Assembly (NCBI RefSeq): GCF_000143535.2
Contig: NC_037316.1
Location: 2,542,001-2,606,000, forward strand
DNA: 64,000 bases
Origin: Botrytis cinerea B05.10
Lineage: Eukaryota > Ascomycota > Leotiomycetes > Helotiales > Sclerotiniaceae
Direction of reading: 5' to 3'
This document shows positions 35,641-48,030 of the stretch, one piece after another. The notes under the pieces were generated by a model. The model ran no database searches. It was given only the letters and a program-made list of their open reading frames with translations, and had not been told where the DNA came from. The position numbers were made by a program, and so were the translations under genes. Position 1 is the stretch's first letter, and each line of letters opens with the position of its first letter.

Positions 35641-36972
35641 CCCTAAACCATATACATAAATGAATCCCGTCTCATCTGTAACTACTTCTCCCTTTCTCCC
35701 TCTCTTTCCATCTTCCTTACTTATACTTATACTCCTATTTATACTCCTATTCATATTCATATTCACTTCACTTCACTTCCCTATCCTGCCCTATCCTATC
35801 CTATCCCAATCCAATCCAATCCAATTCAGTATAGTCCAATATAGTTTAATACTCATCTAAATATTTAAATATCTAAAAAGATAACTTATATATTAAATAC
35901 AAACACAATCCTATATCCTATATATATCCTATATATATATATCCTATACATCCCAACCCCCCCCCTCTCTTTTTCTTCTTTTCTTTCCCTCTCCCTCTCT
36001 CCATCTCCATCTCCATCTCCAGAATTAACACTCACACTCACACTCACATTACAATAAAGAAGGGGGGAGGTGGGGGAACAAGTGCAAGTACCCAGACAGA
36101 TAATAAAGATAATAAAAATCCCTAAAAATCCCTAAAAAGCAAACTCCCATCCCATCCCATCACATCACATCAAAATACTTCACACAACCAACATGCCAGA
36201 CCACAGAGACCGAAAATAGTTCCGGAATCAGGGCTAGATCAAATTAAGAAATACAAGTTACAAGTTCAAGTTAGCATTTACCCCCGTCCGTAGGTAGTTA
36301 GACTTCCCGAGAAGGGGAGTGCCTAGTATTGCTTACCATCCACTACCGTAACTAGGAACTAGTGCATTTGTGCTTATTTTATAGTTACTCTTACAATTTA
36401 AGTTCTCACTCCATTCATCACGTATTAAAACAACACCAGATTGAATCATCATAATCATTTCTTTCATTCTTGTAGTCTGTCTGTATCTGCAGCGCTCACT
36501 TTCAGCCATCCCATCCCATTCCATCTCATCTATCCGTTCATCCATGCTCTTTCTCCATCCATATCTCCTTATCAGTCCAGTCCAATCCACTCCAATCTCT
36601 CCCACATCACCATCTCGCCAACAAATGAAACCCCATATCCCATCGTCACCCATCCCCTATGTACAAATGAAACGAAAGACTCTCTCCTCCCAGAAAACTA
36701 AAAGGAACGACCCAGGAGGAGCAGAGCAAATCAATAAAAAAGAGGTATAGCAGCAGTATCAATCCCAAACTGTTTCCCATACCATGTCCGCCTAGCTATG
36801 CACGCACGATGTTGAGAAAAACAAACAAACGCCTTAGCCAATGCACGCAACCCAAGTTTACACCCTTCTCCCACGTCCTTCCAAATATGATCCCAAAATC
36901 CCGGATTCTCCATAACGGTATACAGATGAAGTAAAGAAGATGAAATAGATCCATCCTTCACATCTAGTGAGC

Positions 36973-38892
36973 TTAATAACATTCCCCTACACCACTCAAT
37001 TTCCTCTGTCTTGCACTTGTTGCCGTGGGAGTTCTATTGAGCCCCGCTGGTTGTCTAGGATTAATAATCATCCTTTCGTCCTCCTCTCGAAATCCATGAC
37101 TTGTGCTTGTTCTTCTAGGCATTGGTAGACCCGACATCGATAATGATTGTCCACCGCTTTTCCTTCGAGGGAGTCCAGATAGTGGTGTGCCACCCGAACT
37201 CTCATGCACAGTTCCTCTGCGAACTGGTGTCTTATAGGTAGATCCCCGGTTCTCGTCCACGCCGCAGCCAATATATGAGACACTCTGTGAATGCGTGTGA
37301 GGTTTTCCATCTCCGTGCCTATCCCCATAATTTCCACCCATACTACTTTTTGCCCTTCTCGAATCCACAATTTGCGACTGTGCGTAAGATGATACTGGCG
37401 TCTTGGCGCCTGGGCGACTGAGAGTCGATCGACTTGGTGGGCGTTCATAGAGTGAACCACTGGCACGACTGCCTGGTCGACTAGGTGGCCTACTACTATG
37501 TTGGCTGCTATCATTCCCATCCCTGTTTGCAACCGTTCCAAACGAAAGCCTGCTGATTCCAGATACAGAGACTCGAGGAAGGTGTTTTATTGGAGGTTCA
37601 TCTCCAGTCATAGATGATGTGGTGCTTGCACTCGCAGTACTGCCTGTAGTTCTTTTCCTCCCTCTTATTGTACCACTTGGAGGCAAGTAATTCTGACCCA
37701 TAGCTGATATTGTTCTCGGTGTAGTATGAGGTGGAGTAGTGACCGGTGCGGGTAGTTTTGATCTTGCAGACTGTACTCTCTGTTCTAGTCTTTGCATTTG
37801 CGCCGTCAAGCTTCTAATATGATTTAGGGATGTTGAGTTCGGCAAGCCGCGTGTAGGTGGTGCTTTTTGTTTTGTCTGGCGAATCACTGCTGGTGTCGCA
37901 CTTCTTGCTTTCGAGCTGCCGTTGGGTGTTGTGCCTCGTGAGCTACGAACTGTGCCAGACACGTAGCGGGATAGACCTTGTTTATGTGTTGCGCTTGCAT
38001 TCGAAGCTGGTAATTTTAGATTACTCTGTGGTGCGCTCATTGTTGTGTTCAGTCCGTGTCTTGCAGTCGCCGATGCTTCTGACATGGGCGGAGATGGAGG
38101 GGTAGGAGTTTCGGAAACAGTATCTGTCGTTGAGATGGACTTGGTATCTGGCGGAGTGTTGATGATCGGAGAAGAAGCTGTGGATCTAGGAGATGTTCCA
38201 AAAGGCTCAAATGAAGGAGTACTTGGGGCAGTATAATCTGTTGTGATTGATGGAAATTGTCGTTTTCGTAGCTTGTCTTGCATGATATCTGCCTCGACTT
38301 TCAGGTCCGACAACTCATCTCTCAAACGTTGTGTCTCGATACGGAGTTGTTCTCTTTCCTTTTCGCCAATCTTGATTTCTTCTTCCATCATTACGCCTCG
38401 TTCAATAGACATGTTAAATTTTGATTCCATATCTTCCAATGATGAAAAGGTATTTCGCGCTTGCCGCTCGATATCGTCATGTTGAACTTCAATGTCTCGA
38501 AGTTGGAGTTGCATAGTTCGATTGGCATCGCGCAGAGAAGTGATCTCCTTCTGTAAAGTATTCTGCGCGACACTCGCTTCATTCTTGGATTGTTTATATT
38601 TCTTCTACAAATAAATTCGGGTTAGCAAACTACGCTGCCACCTCATTAAATCCATCTCTTTACAATGACATACCTTCCATTCTTCCACCTCGAATCCCAA
38701 ACTCTCTACCTTTTCCTGTAGTAACCGTTCCCTCCTTTCCGCAGCTTCTACATCCTTCTCTAACTCTGCTTCCAACTCCTGTGAACTCGCCTGGAATTCC
38801 GTCAATTCGTTCTCCAGCTGCTCATATTGCAATTTGTAGTATGCGATCGCATCTACCGGATCCGAAGGGGGAGAGGATGGTAATTCCGACAT
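36973..38892 (-). CDS. nudE: NudE-family nuclear distribution protein (dynein/LIS1 regulator)
   Basis: Exons 38892-38674 and 38604-36973 are joined across a 69-nt intron (donor GTATGT, acceptor TGTAG) in phase 0, giving 616 residues. Residues from about 10 to 200 form a continuous coiled coil with the family signature: [16 protein letters not shown] at the junction, [18 protein letters not shown], then [17 protein letters not shown]. The remaining two thirds are Ser/Pro/Thr/Arg-rich and probably disordered. NudE proteins bind LIS1 (NudF) and dynein through the coiled coil and are needed for nuclear migration along hyphae (A. nidulans nudE, Neurospora ro-11). The splice joins the two halves of the coiled coil without a break in heptad-like spacing. 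An 83-residue open frame begins across the stop codon in another frame and is described in the findings. Confidence 0.93.
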
Positions 38893-41640
38893 CTGTGGTT
38901 GTTATTATTCTTGTTGTTGTTTCTGTCCGGTCTTGAATTCGTATCGTTGTCGTATCTTCTCACTATCTTAAAGCCGTTCTGTTGCTTGGCGGTAACATCC
39001 GTTCCTTAGACTTGCGATCTTGCAAAACTAGTGACCAATAGCATATGCAGCTGTTGCGATTGTTGTTGTGGACCATAAACAAATAAAGAATGACCTCTCG
39101 CAGACCCTCACAATGATGGAAAACTTGTTTAGCCGTGCAGAGGGCGAAATGAAGATCTTATGATGTCGATGGCCGATAAATCAAGGTTGGATATGTGGAT
39201 GTTGATCGCAAAACAAATGATGAAGGCTGTCGGCTGGAGGTGGTGAAGAAGAATAAAAGATTGGATTTCGTGTACAATAATGGTCGTTAGAAGTCGTGAA
39301 TCGCCTTTGTCCTTCCCGTCAAGTAATATGAAACAATGATTAATGCAGTAATAGTATTTGAAAAAGTGTATGGTAACACTGCTGAAGTTGTTGAGTTGAA
39401 AATAGAAATCCTTTGGCTCTCAATCTGCGTATTCTCGTTGGGTATTCTGATATCAGGTGGTGGTCGGGAGTTGATAATCGATAGTCCTATGAATTGTTGA
39501 ATGTTGATGTCGGGTGCGGTCAATCCATAAGTAGATATCGCACAGTAGGTTTTTGGCGGGCGGAATGTCGAGTGGGAATCCGTAGGTCGAGGTCAAGTTA
39601 CAAGTGAAAGCTTATCAAATGGGAGAAGTTGCGCTGGAGGTTGTTATTGTTGTTGCTGTTGCTGTTGTTGTCGTCGACATTCGTTTGTCGTTCGTGTGTC
39701 GCTAATGTTAGATGGAATTCTAGGCTCCGGGAAAAAAAGAAAGAAACGAAGGTGTATTGCGTCGGCAGATTTAGGTTTGAGAACAAGATAAATAACAAAA
39801 AAGAGAAATAAGAAAAAGAGACTTTTCTCGTGTTGTCGATGATGATGATGATGGTGGTGCTGTCCCGGGATGTATGCTGTGTTGTGTGTGCGGTGCAATT
39901 GCTGGTCGGGCTGGACTGCACGACGGGAAACCTCCTGAGAGAGAGAAAGGTTCGAGAGAGAATCAGGAGGGAAGGGGAGAGACGTGAAGCGCGAGGGCGT
40001 GAGACTACCGAGAGAGAACGAGAGAAGTCAGACACGAGAATACCAGAATCTACGGCACCCAATTGGTCAAAGTCTCATTATTGTTTGGTGAGAGGGGGAT
40101 GGGATGGGATGGGAATTGCCTACATACCCTGTCGACAGAGATTAGTATGGTTTGAGTTGTTTAAGTGGTTCAAGTGGTTAATGTGGTTAATGTGAAGTTT
40201 TGCTGATCCAGCAACCATGCTTTGAGCCATATAAGATTGAACATTTACCAGCCACATTTTTAAACAACTGGCAGTCACATGAACGGTGAGGTGAGGTGAG
40301 GTGAGGTGAGTCTTAGGTCCATTTCTACTCGTTCTACCACGCTCTGCCCCTTCGCATTCCATTCTTTCCCTTCTTTCTTCTGTCTGTTCAAGAGAGCTTC
40401 TACATTGGTGGTGGGAATAGTTACACATTTTCTTTCTACCGTTCTTTCGTGGCCCTGGACATTTCTAGAAGCTCGTCAACATCCATCCATATCCCCAGCA
40501 AACCGGTATCGATCCGTCTACCTGCCATCTAGTACCTCCGTTCCGTACCTTCCACCAAACCCCCTTGGTCATCACGCTCATGCAACTAAGTCGATAAATG
40601 TGGGAATATTTCGTACTAGCACCAATGTATCGACGTGTAAAAGCGATATCCCATGATAATTTTAGCTACTCTCGCAGTGGAAGCTTCTCCTGCACAATGT
40701 CATTCATGTCATTCATGTACGGTTATTCCTTGCATATAGCACACCTGATTCTCGACTTTACCGTACGCGGCACAGTAAGGTTAACTGCCCAGAGGCACGA
40801 AAGCAAGGTGTCGTTCACGATCATGCGAGATTCATGATGTCGAGCCTCCTTTCTCATTACAATGGACGGGAAAGCTTTGGTATGGAGGATAGCAGTACAT
40901 ACGAGATACGCAGATGAAATTACTGCTTCACGGCGTCTAATTTGATCTGACAGCCCGGTGCGTGCCAGCAAATCTCCTCCTGGGAACATTGCACATACGT
41001 TTGGTTTGATATTCATTTCTTTTCCCTACGTTTGTATTTCCGTTCGCGTTCCCGTTTGCCATTTTTGATCATCCCGTCTACGCACGTGGTCGAGTCATGA
41101 GGGGCATGTAAGGTGAGGCAAGGACCGCATCAAAATCCTCGAAATGCCTTCCAAAGATTACATCTCTATACTTCTTGTAGTTACCTAGGTAGATGCATTA
41201 AAAAAATGCGTCGAGGTTTTTTGTTCTTTTTACAAAGAAATTTCCGGACTCTGATCCTTCAATCTCAATCCCAGCCTTCATCCGGTAAATCCTCGCATTG
41301 ACACGATATCCCACTTCTAAATCGTCTGGTCCAATCAAAATATGGAGTAATATCTGATCGCATTAACGTTTCGAAATGTAAGATTTGTTTCTATTTCCAT
41401 CGTACCCTATGACAAGGTCACGGGTCAAAATCAATCCAAGATATGATGTAAATAATGTTGATGGCGCGAGAAGCGATCTCAAGTGTCTAAGTATTGGGCA
41501 TCAACATTCATGAATTAGTCCACGTCAATCAGACATACAGAAAGTTCTAAATGCGCCAAAAGTTGGCTCGTCCATTTCCTGGCATCGCCTCTTTCTGATC
41601 ATTCGTCAATGTCATCACCAGATCTCTCTCCTCCTTCCAC
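38893..41640. other. Intergenic, no supported gene
   Basis: About 2.7 kb between the nudE start and the permease stop. It holds a run of trinucleotide-like GTTGTTGCT repeats near 39640-39672, ATG/GAT repeats near 39838-39856, GA-rich sequence near 39940-40025, and a (GGTGA)5 array at 40285-40309. Open frames here overlap on both strands and are low-complexity. Confidence 0.5.
40285..40309. repeat. Pentanucleotide repeat (GGTGA)5
   Basis: Five perfect copies in noncoding sequence. Confidence 0.88.
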
Positions 41641-43982
41641 TCACCCACTCTTTTTCTCCTCCCTCTTTTCCCTTCTACTCATCTCATCCGAATCCGTCCT
41701 CTCCACTCCCGTCACCACATCTACAACCTCAATCTCTGGTCCGGAAAACCTCTTTCGAGCAGTCGTCCACCAAGTCCCTGCCGCTATCATCATAATCACT
41801 CCGATGGCCGCTGACGTATAATTCATGTTCTCGCTCGTAACCGGATACACCGATGGGAAATTAAAAGTAATACATGCGAAAAGTAAATACGCCAGGCCAA
41901 CCCCGTTAACTAGTAACGAGACAACTGGTCTCATCGCCCATGGACCCGTAAGTTGTCGATGCGATCCGTTGGCATGAGATATTATGCGCACGAGAAGAGG
42001 CATAGCGTACGAGAGGTAAAACCCCTCGGTCGCAATGGCGATTACAGTGTTAAACCCTGTTACAGTGCCAAAGTAAATGCTGTTAAATGCCATTTGGACT
42101 ATACTCCCAATAATAATAGCCACAACGGGAACTTGATGCTTAGCGCTCACTTTACTGATTTGGCTCGAAAATGGAAGTCCATGATCTCTAGCAAATGCAT
42201 AAAGACTTCTACTTCCTTCCGCAAGCAGTGCGTTGGAAGATGCGACGTTGATGACTACAATCATGGATGCTAGGAAGCATGCTGCGATGTGACTATTGGT
42301 TGAATCGGCGTAGATCTGAATGAGAGGTACAAGAGTAGCTGTGTTGGCAACAGCATCGATATCGCCAACGCAGAAGCAGACAGCGATCAAGAAGATAAAC
42401 CCTGTGATGGATCCAATGTAGACGGATAGAACCATTGCGCGAGGGGCTTCTTTGGAAGCATCTTTCAGTTCCTCAGTCATGTGGGATGGTGCATCGTCTT
42501 GTTGGTCATCTCGTGTTAGCCTGATGGTAAATCAAATGAAGTTGGGGCAATTTGCGGAGGTATTAGAAGATGCCATAATAAAGGCAGCGTGGCAGGAAAC
42601 ACTTACAACAACACATACCGAACGCCGGCTGTAATATTCCAATAATACCAGCCATAGCCGTCCCAAAGCCAGTAAAGTTCTGAAAGTCTTGAAAGACAAA
42701 ACTAGCGCTTTGTTTGTTGGTGTTGCATGCCAAGATTGTGACAACCGTCACAATAAACGATGCGATGTTGAAGACAAGCGCAACTGTAGATACCTTGTCA
42801 AGAATCTTCGATCCCCATAGGTTGATGAATGTTGCAATGAGAGTGACTGCGTAGGCTACCAAGACCGTGTGCCACCTCTCAATTACGTATGATGGATTAA
42901 CGAGATTCGCTTGACCTAGGATGAAATTCGCGCCGATGAAACTGTTCGTTGCGCCCATGGCAAGAATACCTATACGCGTGCCACAGAACGTCAGTCATAA
43001 CCGTTGCCATGAAGAACAAGGAACATGGGGTCAAGTTTCATGGAAGGTCATGAGATGCTTCTTTGGTATCACTTTTCATCTCAGGTACAACTAAGATATG
43101 ATGCTAATATGACGAGACAGAATATGACTGACCGATGATCATAAACCATCCCGTAAGATAGGAGAATTGTCTCCTCACCGATTTCGGTGAGAGAATGTAG
43201 ACCCATGAGTATTGACCTCCGGCAACGGGATACTCAGAGCACATTTCGGCCATGGAATAGACGACGCAAAGGGAGACAAGACTGATGCCTACCCAGCCCC
43301 AAATCATCTGCGCAAACGAATAATGTTAGTTCGAGTCGTATAGCAGATAAATTTTGTCATTCTTGACATCTTCAGATGTCTCGGACGTCGTGGAACATGT
43401 TTGGGGCTATGTCGCAATACCAGCGCAGTGCAATGTATGAGCATCGTCGAAATCGACTAAGATTTTGGAAATCGACCCATAGATAGGAGAATTAAGCCTG
43501 GATTTGGAGGCATGGTAAGATCTGAATGAGAAATGTGAAAGGTTACTCACTACCGGTGGACCACCAGCATTGACACCTGTGACAAGCACACCACCGAGGG
43601 CACTCCAACTGCAAGAAGCCGTTAGCAAGCGTTAAGCGTCCCATCTTGCCACGTTTTTCTGCTCCAAGGTTGCAGCGCCGGTGCCGATCACCGGTGTTGG
43701 GATTTGGAGAATGCACAGCATAAGCAGAAGAACACTCACCTCGTAACAATGGAGAAGGAGAAACCAATCATTCCCAAAAGACCGAATGATCGCTTGAGCT
43801 CTGAAATTATGCTTATCAGCAGATGATCAAAAATGACGCCATGTGTAGACAGACAGTAGGCCAGCTAGATAATAAGGACATGAGGAAATCAACTTACCCG
43901 GACGATAACCCATATTCTCTAGGGCAGCATCTTCAGCCACACCTGGAGGGAAGACTTTTCCCACAATCCCTTCTTCTTTCAT
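41641..43982 (-). CDS. APC-superfamily amino-acid/GABA/choline-type permease, six exons
   Basis: Exons 43982-43898, 43800-43740, 43608-43551, 43307-43133, 42969-42607 and 42497-41641 splice in consistent phases to 532 residues. The early motif GYRPELKRSFGLLGMIGFSFSIVTSW is followed by GGPPVMIWGWVGI, which lies across exon joins and matches fungal GABA/choline/amino-acid permeases. About 12 hydrophobic segments are visible, and the cytosolic motif YDAPSHMTEELKDASKEAPR falls at the last join. The C-terminal tail is charged (RREKREEKKSG). The substrate cannot be named from sequence alone; Uga4- or Hnm1-like transport is the closest guess. The last intron uses a CAAG acceptor. A GAG acceptor 14 bases upstream keeps the frame only with the alternative GTATGT donor or with extra residues, and fits the family less well. 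Confidence 0.86.
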
Positions 43983-46294
43983 CTTGTTCCTCAGAATGAA
44001 ATGCGGATACTCGAGGTGAAGATTTCCAATACCACAGCTTTGGAACAAGGCAATGGTAACTTCCAAGATATGTTGTACTGTTGATTAGGGAGTGGAGAGA
44101 CATATGACCGAGGATACAACCCAAGGTATTTATAACTCATCCAGAACATCTTGCAAGAAATCCATGCCTTATCGGGATCTTATTGACGGGTATGAGAAGA
44201 AGCTGGATGGGGGGAACGCAACTTTTGATGCAACATTACAACTGCCGGGGTGGTTGTGGAATAGCCATGTTAGACTTTTCCCTCGTCAAATGATATTGAC
44301 TTAGCTAACTAGGAATGTAGTGTGGGATGTGTTTGAGGTACAAAAGCTGATATAGATATGAATTTCTATCTTGTCATTAGTATCTGATAGCAATCTCTCT
44401 GTCAATCTGCTATCGATATCTCATCTATCATGGTTCTCTCCGATAAGCCCATCATGGTGCTTCATTTATGCATGTTTGTATCTTGCACCTTGTCTTGAAT
44501 TGCCGTATCGGAGAAAAGAATGAGGAATGAGGAACATTTTTCTCGATGAGCGTTGGACTATCTGATTGATGGGGTCATGGTTGGGGAATGGATTGGTCCG
44601 GGGCAAACAATGCTAGGATAATTTTTTAGGCTTATCTGTGGCTTGCCCGCAATACTCTCCACAAGACGATCTTTTTTAAGCGTTTTATTCCGTTGTTCAT
44701 CAACATAAATTCATTACGTTTCGTTATTTTCTCGTGATATCGTAATCTTACAAAGGAATTGGTACTACAACTAGCTTCGTCTGCCTTCTAACTCGCTTGC
44801 TTTCATGCATAGATATATGAATGAAGATGTACTGCCCGGAATCTTGGTTATGATATTACTCCTTTCGAATCGGATAACCTCCTCGGCCGCCTCAATCTAC
44901 AAACAAGACACACTGCAGACGCCATAACGTGGTTTGGTCTTGATGTACGACTTGAGGTCCATTCAATATCAATGAAGACTGCCTGGATACCCTTGAAGTC
45001 CGAGTTGCGAAAGTCATTAGACACAAATTTGAAATGTGATAGAAATTCACCATCGTAACACGAAACAATTGCAGGGAAATATTGATTGATTGTTTTCAAA
45101 CAAATCGAGAGGGATGTTGCATACCTCCGGCCGAAGATGGCCGAGTCTCATCATTTGCTCATCGGCATCGATACTACGCGTTGTCTCTTGCGCTAAATAT
45201 ATAAAAAATGTACACGAAACATTCCTTTTGGGCCCGTCGCTACTTGGGTTCAGGCGAGTGCCAACAATGTTACCAGCTTCCAATATTGAGCTTCAACGTT
45301 GGAGCCTGTTGACTCAGGCTGTTGAGCTGATGAAATTGTATGGAGAACCCCCTTCTCGACGCTCTGGATATTTGCCGTCTTTCTCGGCCCCACAGGACTC
45401 ATCGCCGCGGGGAAAAAGGAAAAGGGAATTGCTTCAGCAGGCTTTTTCTTCCGTCGGATATCTACATGGAACCTACGCAAGGTCCAGCGCCATTCTTCTT
45501 TTCCATTATTCATTGTGGTGAAACGAGACGGGAACCTGCACACCGCCCAGCATTTCATTCGATGATTCTTTTTCCCCCCTTCTACACTAATCCGAAATTC
45601 TGGTTTGTGCTACACGTACTGATCTACAATTAAGTAGGACCAACATATCGGCTGGGCTAGTACACCCATTCCAGAATCTGCAAGATTCCCGCATGTACTA
45701 CCCCGGATTTTTGCACTGCAGGTAGGTAGGGGAGCAGCCTTGTGCAGAATCTCACCAAATAGACGACTGACTTGGATGATTAAGATGCCGTAATACAATT
45801 CAAGGAAGGGAATCTGGGACTTGTCAAATTCTATTGATACTCCACGGAGATTCATTCTCACTCAATTGAATCAATCAAAGCCAGCATGACTTTATGCCTG
45901 CAATAAGCCGTATATGATGATTGCTTCACTTGAAGTTTTACGCCATGATCTTTGACGCTTCCCCCATTATGTTTGTGGGTACCCGTGGCAGGAACAAGAT
46001 CCAGCTGTATCTGCAGTCAGTACATTATCGGACTTCTGACTTGGCCTATCAAAGTCAGGAAGTTTGTCAGATCAAGAATCGTATCAATCAATAAGTGAAA
46101 TTGATACAGTATACATAACGTGTCTCTTCTTCCACATCCTTATAACCTACCACCTTCTTGTTTGTTGCTTTCAATTTGACTACAAGATATTCTCTTGATC
46201 CAATTTGCCATTCCTTCTTCATCTGGCTGAGTTCAGCTTTGGTCAAATAAGAATCTCTGCTTAGTCGTTGACACCAACATAAGATATCCTCAAA
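43983..46294. other. Divergent intergenic region, no supported gene
   Basis: 2.3 kb between the start of the permease (minus) and the isochorismatase-like gene (plus), so it contains both promoters. Overlapping open frames at 45090-45633 on both strands have no recognisable features. Confidence 0.55.
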
Positions 46295-48030
46295 ATGGAA
46301 GGACCAAACGACCCTAGTGTTTATCAACAACTCATCTCCTCTTCGCACCACACTCCTTCGTCAATTAACATTCATACCAATTCTTCTGCCATTCTTCCAA
46401 TTGTTGAACCTCATCAAAGTCTCTCTAAAGTCCATACCAACGGTGACGCATCAGTCACCTCGGAGAAGATTTACGACGAGATTGATGAATTAAAGTTCGA
46501 AATCGAAACTCGCGCAGCTGCAACAGTATCGGCAGCAAATATCAAAGCAGTTAAATCCAAAAGATCCTCTATTATATCAAAAATTCTTAATTTCCACCGA
46601 AGCCCACCACATTCACTTTCAATACAAAACCACTGCCAAACTTTGAGAATGTCTCCTTCTGCGTTACAGGAACGAGGGGCTGTTAGTAATGAAAGTCGTA
46701 CTGCTGTGGTGTTTCCGCAAAGATACCGCAAGCTACAAGCCAGACCTTACAAGTGGCCCCAGGACGGTACACTTCACTACTCTACCACCGCGCTAGTCAT
46801 CATTGACATGCAGAAAGATTGTAAGTATCAAATTCTCTTCTACTTTCTGCTGCTAGGCATGCATGATCCATCTGGAGCACATCAAAACGTTCTCTTCACA
46901 TAAGCATGTACTACCCATTGAGTATGGCGATAACAAGTCCTGCAAATTAATTGTTCTTTCTGGGCCTGAAGAAAGAATTCGAAGACTTCAAAGACTCCCA
47001 ATCATCTTTCTCGGATTTGACTCCAAGTAGTTTAACCATGGATACAAGTCAGATTATGTGTACTTGCTAACTTTATCCCACTGTAGTTGCATCTGCCGAG
47101 GGATATCTGGCAAAGCAAAATATTGATAATAAGCCGATTCTCGATATTGTTCCCAACATCCGAAAACTTCTCGACACTTGCAGGATCAAAGGATTTCCTA
47201 TTTACCACACGCGTGAAGGCCATCGGTCTGATTTGTCCACCCTTTCCGAACGTGAGAAGTACCGTTCAAGAAACAACCCATCTGGACTTGGTATCGGTGA
47301 TCGGGGTCCACTGGGACGTCTTTTGATCCGTGGGGAGAAAGGACATGAAATTATCGACGAATTGGCACCTCGATTAAATGAGCCAGTTATTGATAAGCCA
47401 GGCCGGAGCGCTTTTCAACACACAGAGTTCCGGCTTATGCTTAATATCAAAGGTATCAAAAACTTGATTATATGTGGTGTAACAACGGACGTTTGTGTAA
47501 CAAGTACAATGCGGGATGCCAACGATAACAACTTTGATTGCGTCTTGGTAGAGGACGCGTGTGCCGCTGGCGTCCTCGAAAATCATCAAAGTGCAGTCGC
47601 GTCAATTACTGAAGAAGGAGGAATCTTTGGCGCAGTTACAGCAGTGAGAGATGTTTTGAATGGGCTGGGGGCTGGGTCGGTTCTGAAGAAACATAAGGAT
47701 GTATATCAAGCCTCCAATCCAGAACCAAAATTGGCAGAACACTCCATCGCTGCCTCGAAAACTATCATCAAAAAAAATCCATCTCCTGATTCGGGGAAAG
47801 AAGATTCGGAAATGTCTGGTTCGGAACCAATCATGGAACATGACAATGCGACATCAGGAGATGATCATGTATCGGATGGAAGCAACAGATTTTCTCGTCG
47901 TTCCACACGTATCCGCAATAAATCCAAGAAACGTGGAACTGTTTTACCCGACTACGGAAGCAACAGTAGTGAGGAGATTGAGGAGATTGAGGAGATGCCT
48001 AACTACCTAGGTGGCAAGCGAGTTACATGA
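46295..48030 (+). CDS. Isochorismatase-fold cysteine hydrolase with long terminal extensions
   Basis: Exons 46295-46820 and 47087-48030 are joined across a 266-nt intron (donor GTAAGT, branch TGCTAAC, acceptor TGTAG) in phase 1, giving 489 residues. The catalytic domain spans about 165-400. ALVIIDMQKDF provides the acid (Asp171), the split codon falling in this motif. DKPGRSAF carries the expected lysine (Lys279), and GVTTDVCVTSTMRDA carries the nucleophilic cysteine (Cys312). The family includes isochorismatases, nicotinamidases and ureidoacrylate or biuret amidohydrolases; the sequence does not decide between them, but an amide hydrolase is more likely than true isochorismatase. Unusual are a 160-residue hydrophilic N-terminal extension and a Ser/Glu/Lys-rich C-terminal tail with a basic cluster (RRSTRIRNKSKKRG) that could be a nuclear signal. 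Confidence 0.88.

Larger units (their letters stand above)
32089..36972. other. Long microsatellite-rich intergenic region upstream of acc1
   Basis: About 4.9 kb between the acc1 start and the nudE stop with no convincing gene. The part near 32410-32480 is purine-rich. The part from about 35.05 to 36.7 kb is strongly pyrimidine-rich on the plus strand, with C-rich runs. Many simple repeats occur (listed separately), along with a second copy of the 42-bp hairpin element. The acc1 promoter must lie in the first kilobase or so. Open frames here are made of low-complexity sequence and were not accepted. Confidence 0.55.

Noticed and set aside
39598..40062. Gln-, His-, Asn- or Leu-rich frames around 39.6-40.1 kb on both strands.
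   Set aside because: They are produced by trinucleotide microsatellites (GTTGTTGCT and GAT runs).
40723..41016. 97-codon minus-strand frame (MNIKPNVCAMFPGGDLL start).
   Set aside because: Isolated, no domain, and surrounded by low-complexity sequence.
43833..43842. ATGACGCCAT, a perfect match to the Cys3/MetR-type consensus ATGRYRYCAT.
   Set aside because: It lies inside an intron of the permease gene, and about one such match is expected by chance in a window of this size.
45090..45633. Overlapping frames of 97-143 codons on both strands upstream of the isochorismatase-like gene.
   Set aside because: Both strands are equally open, there is no family likeness, and their position is that of a promoter.
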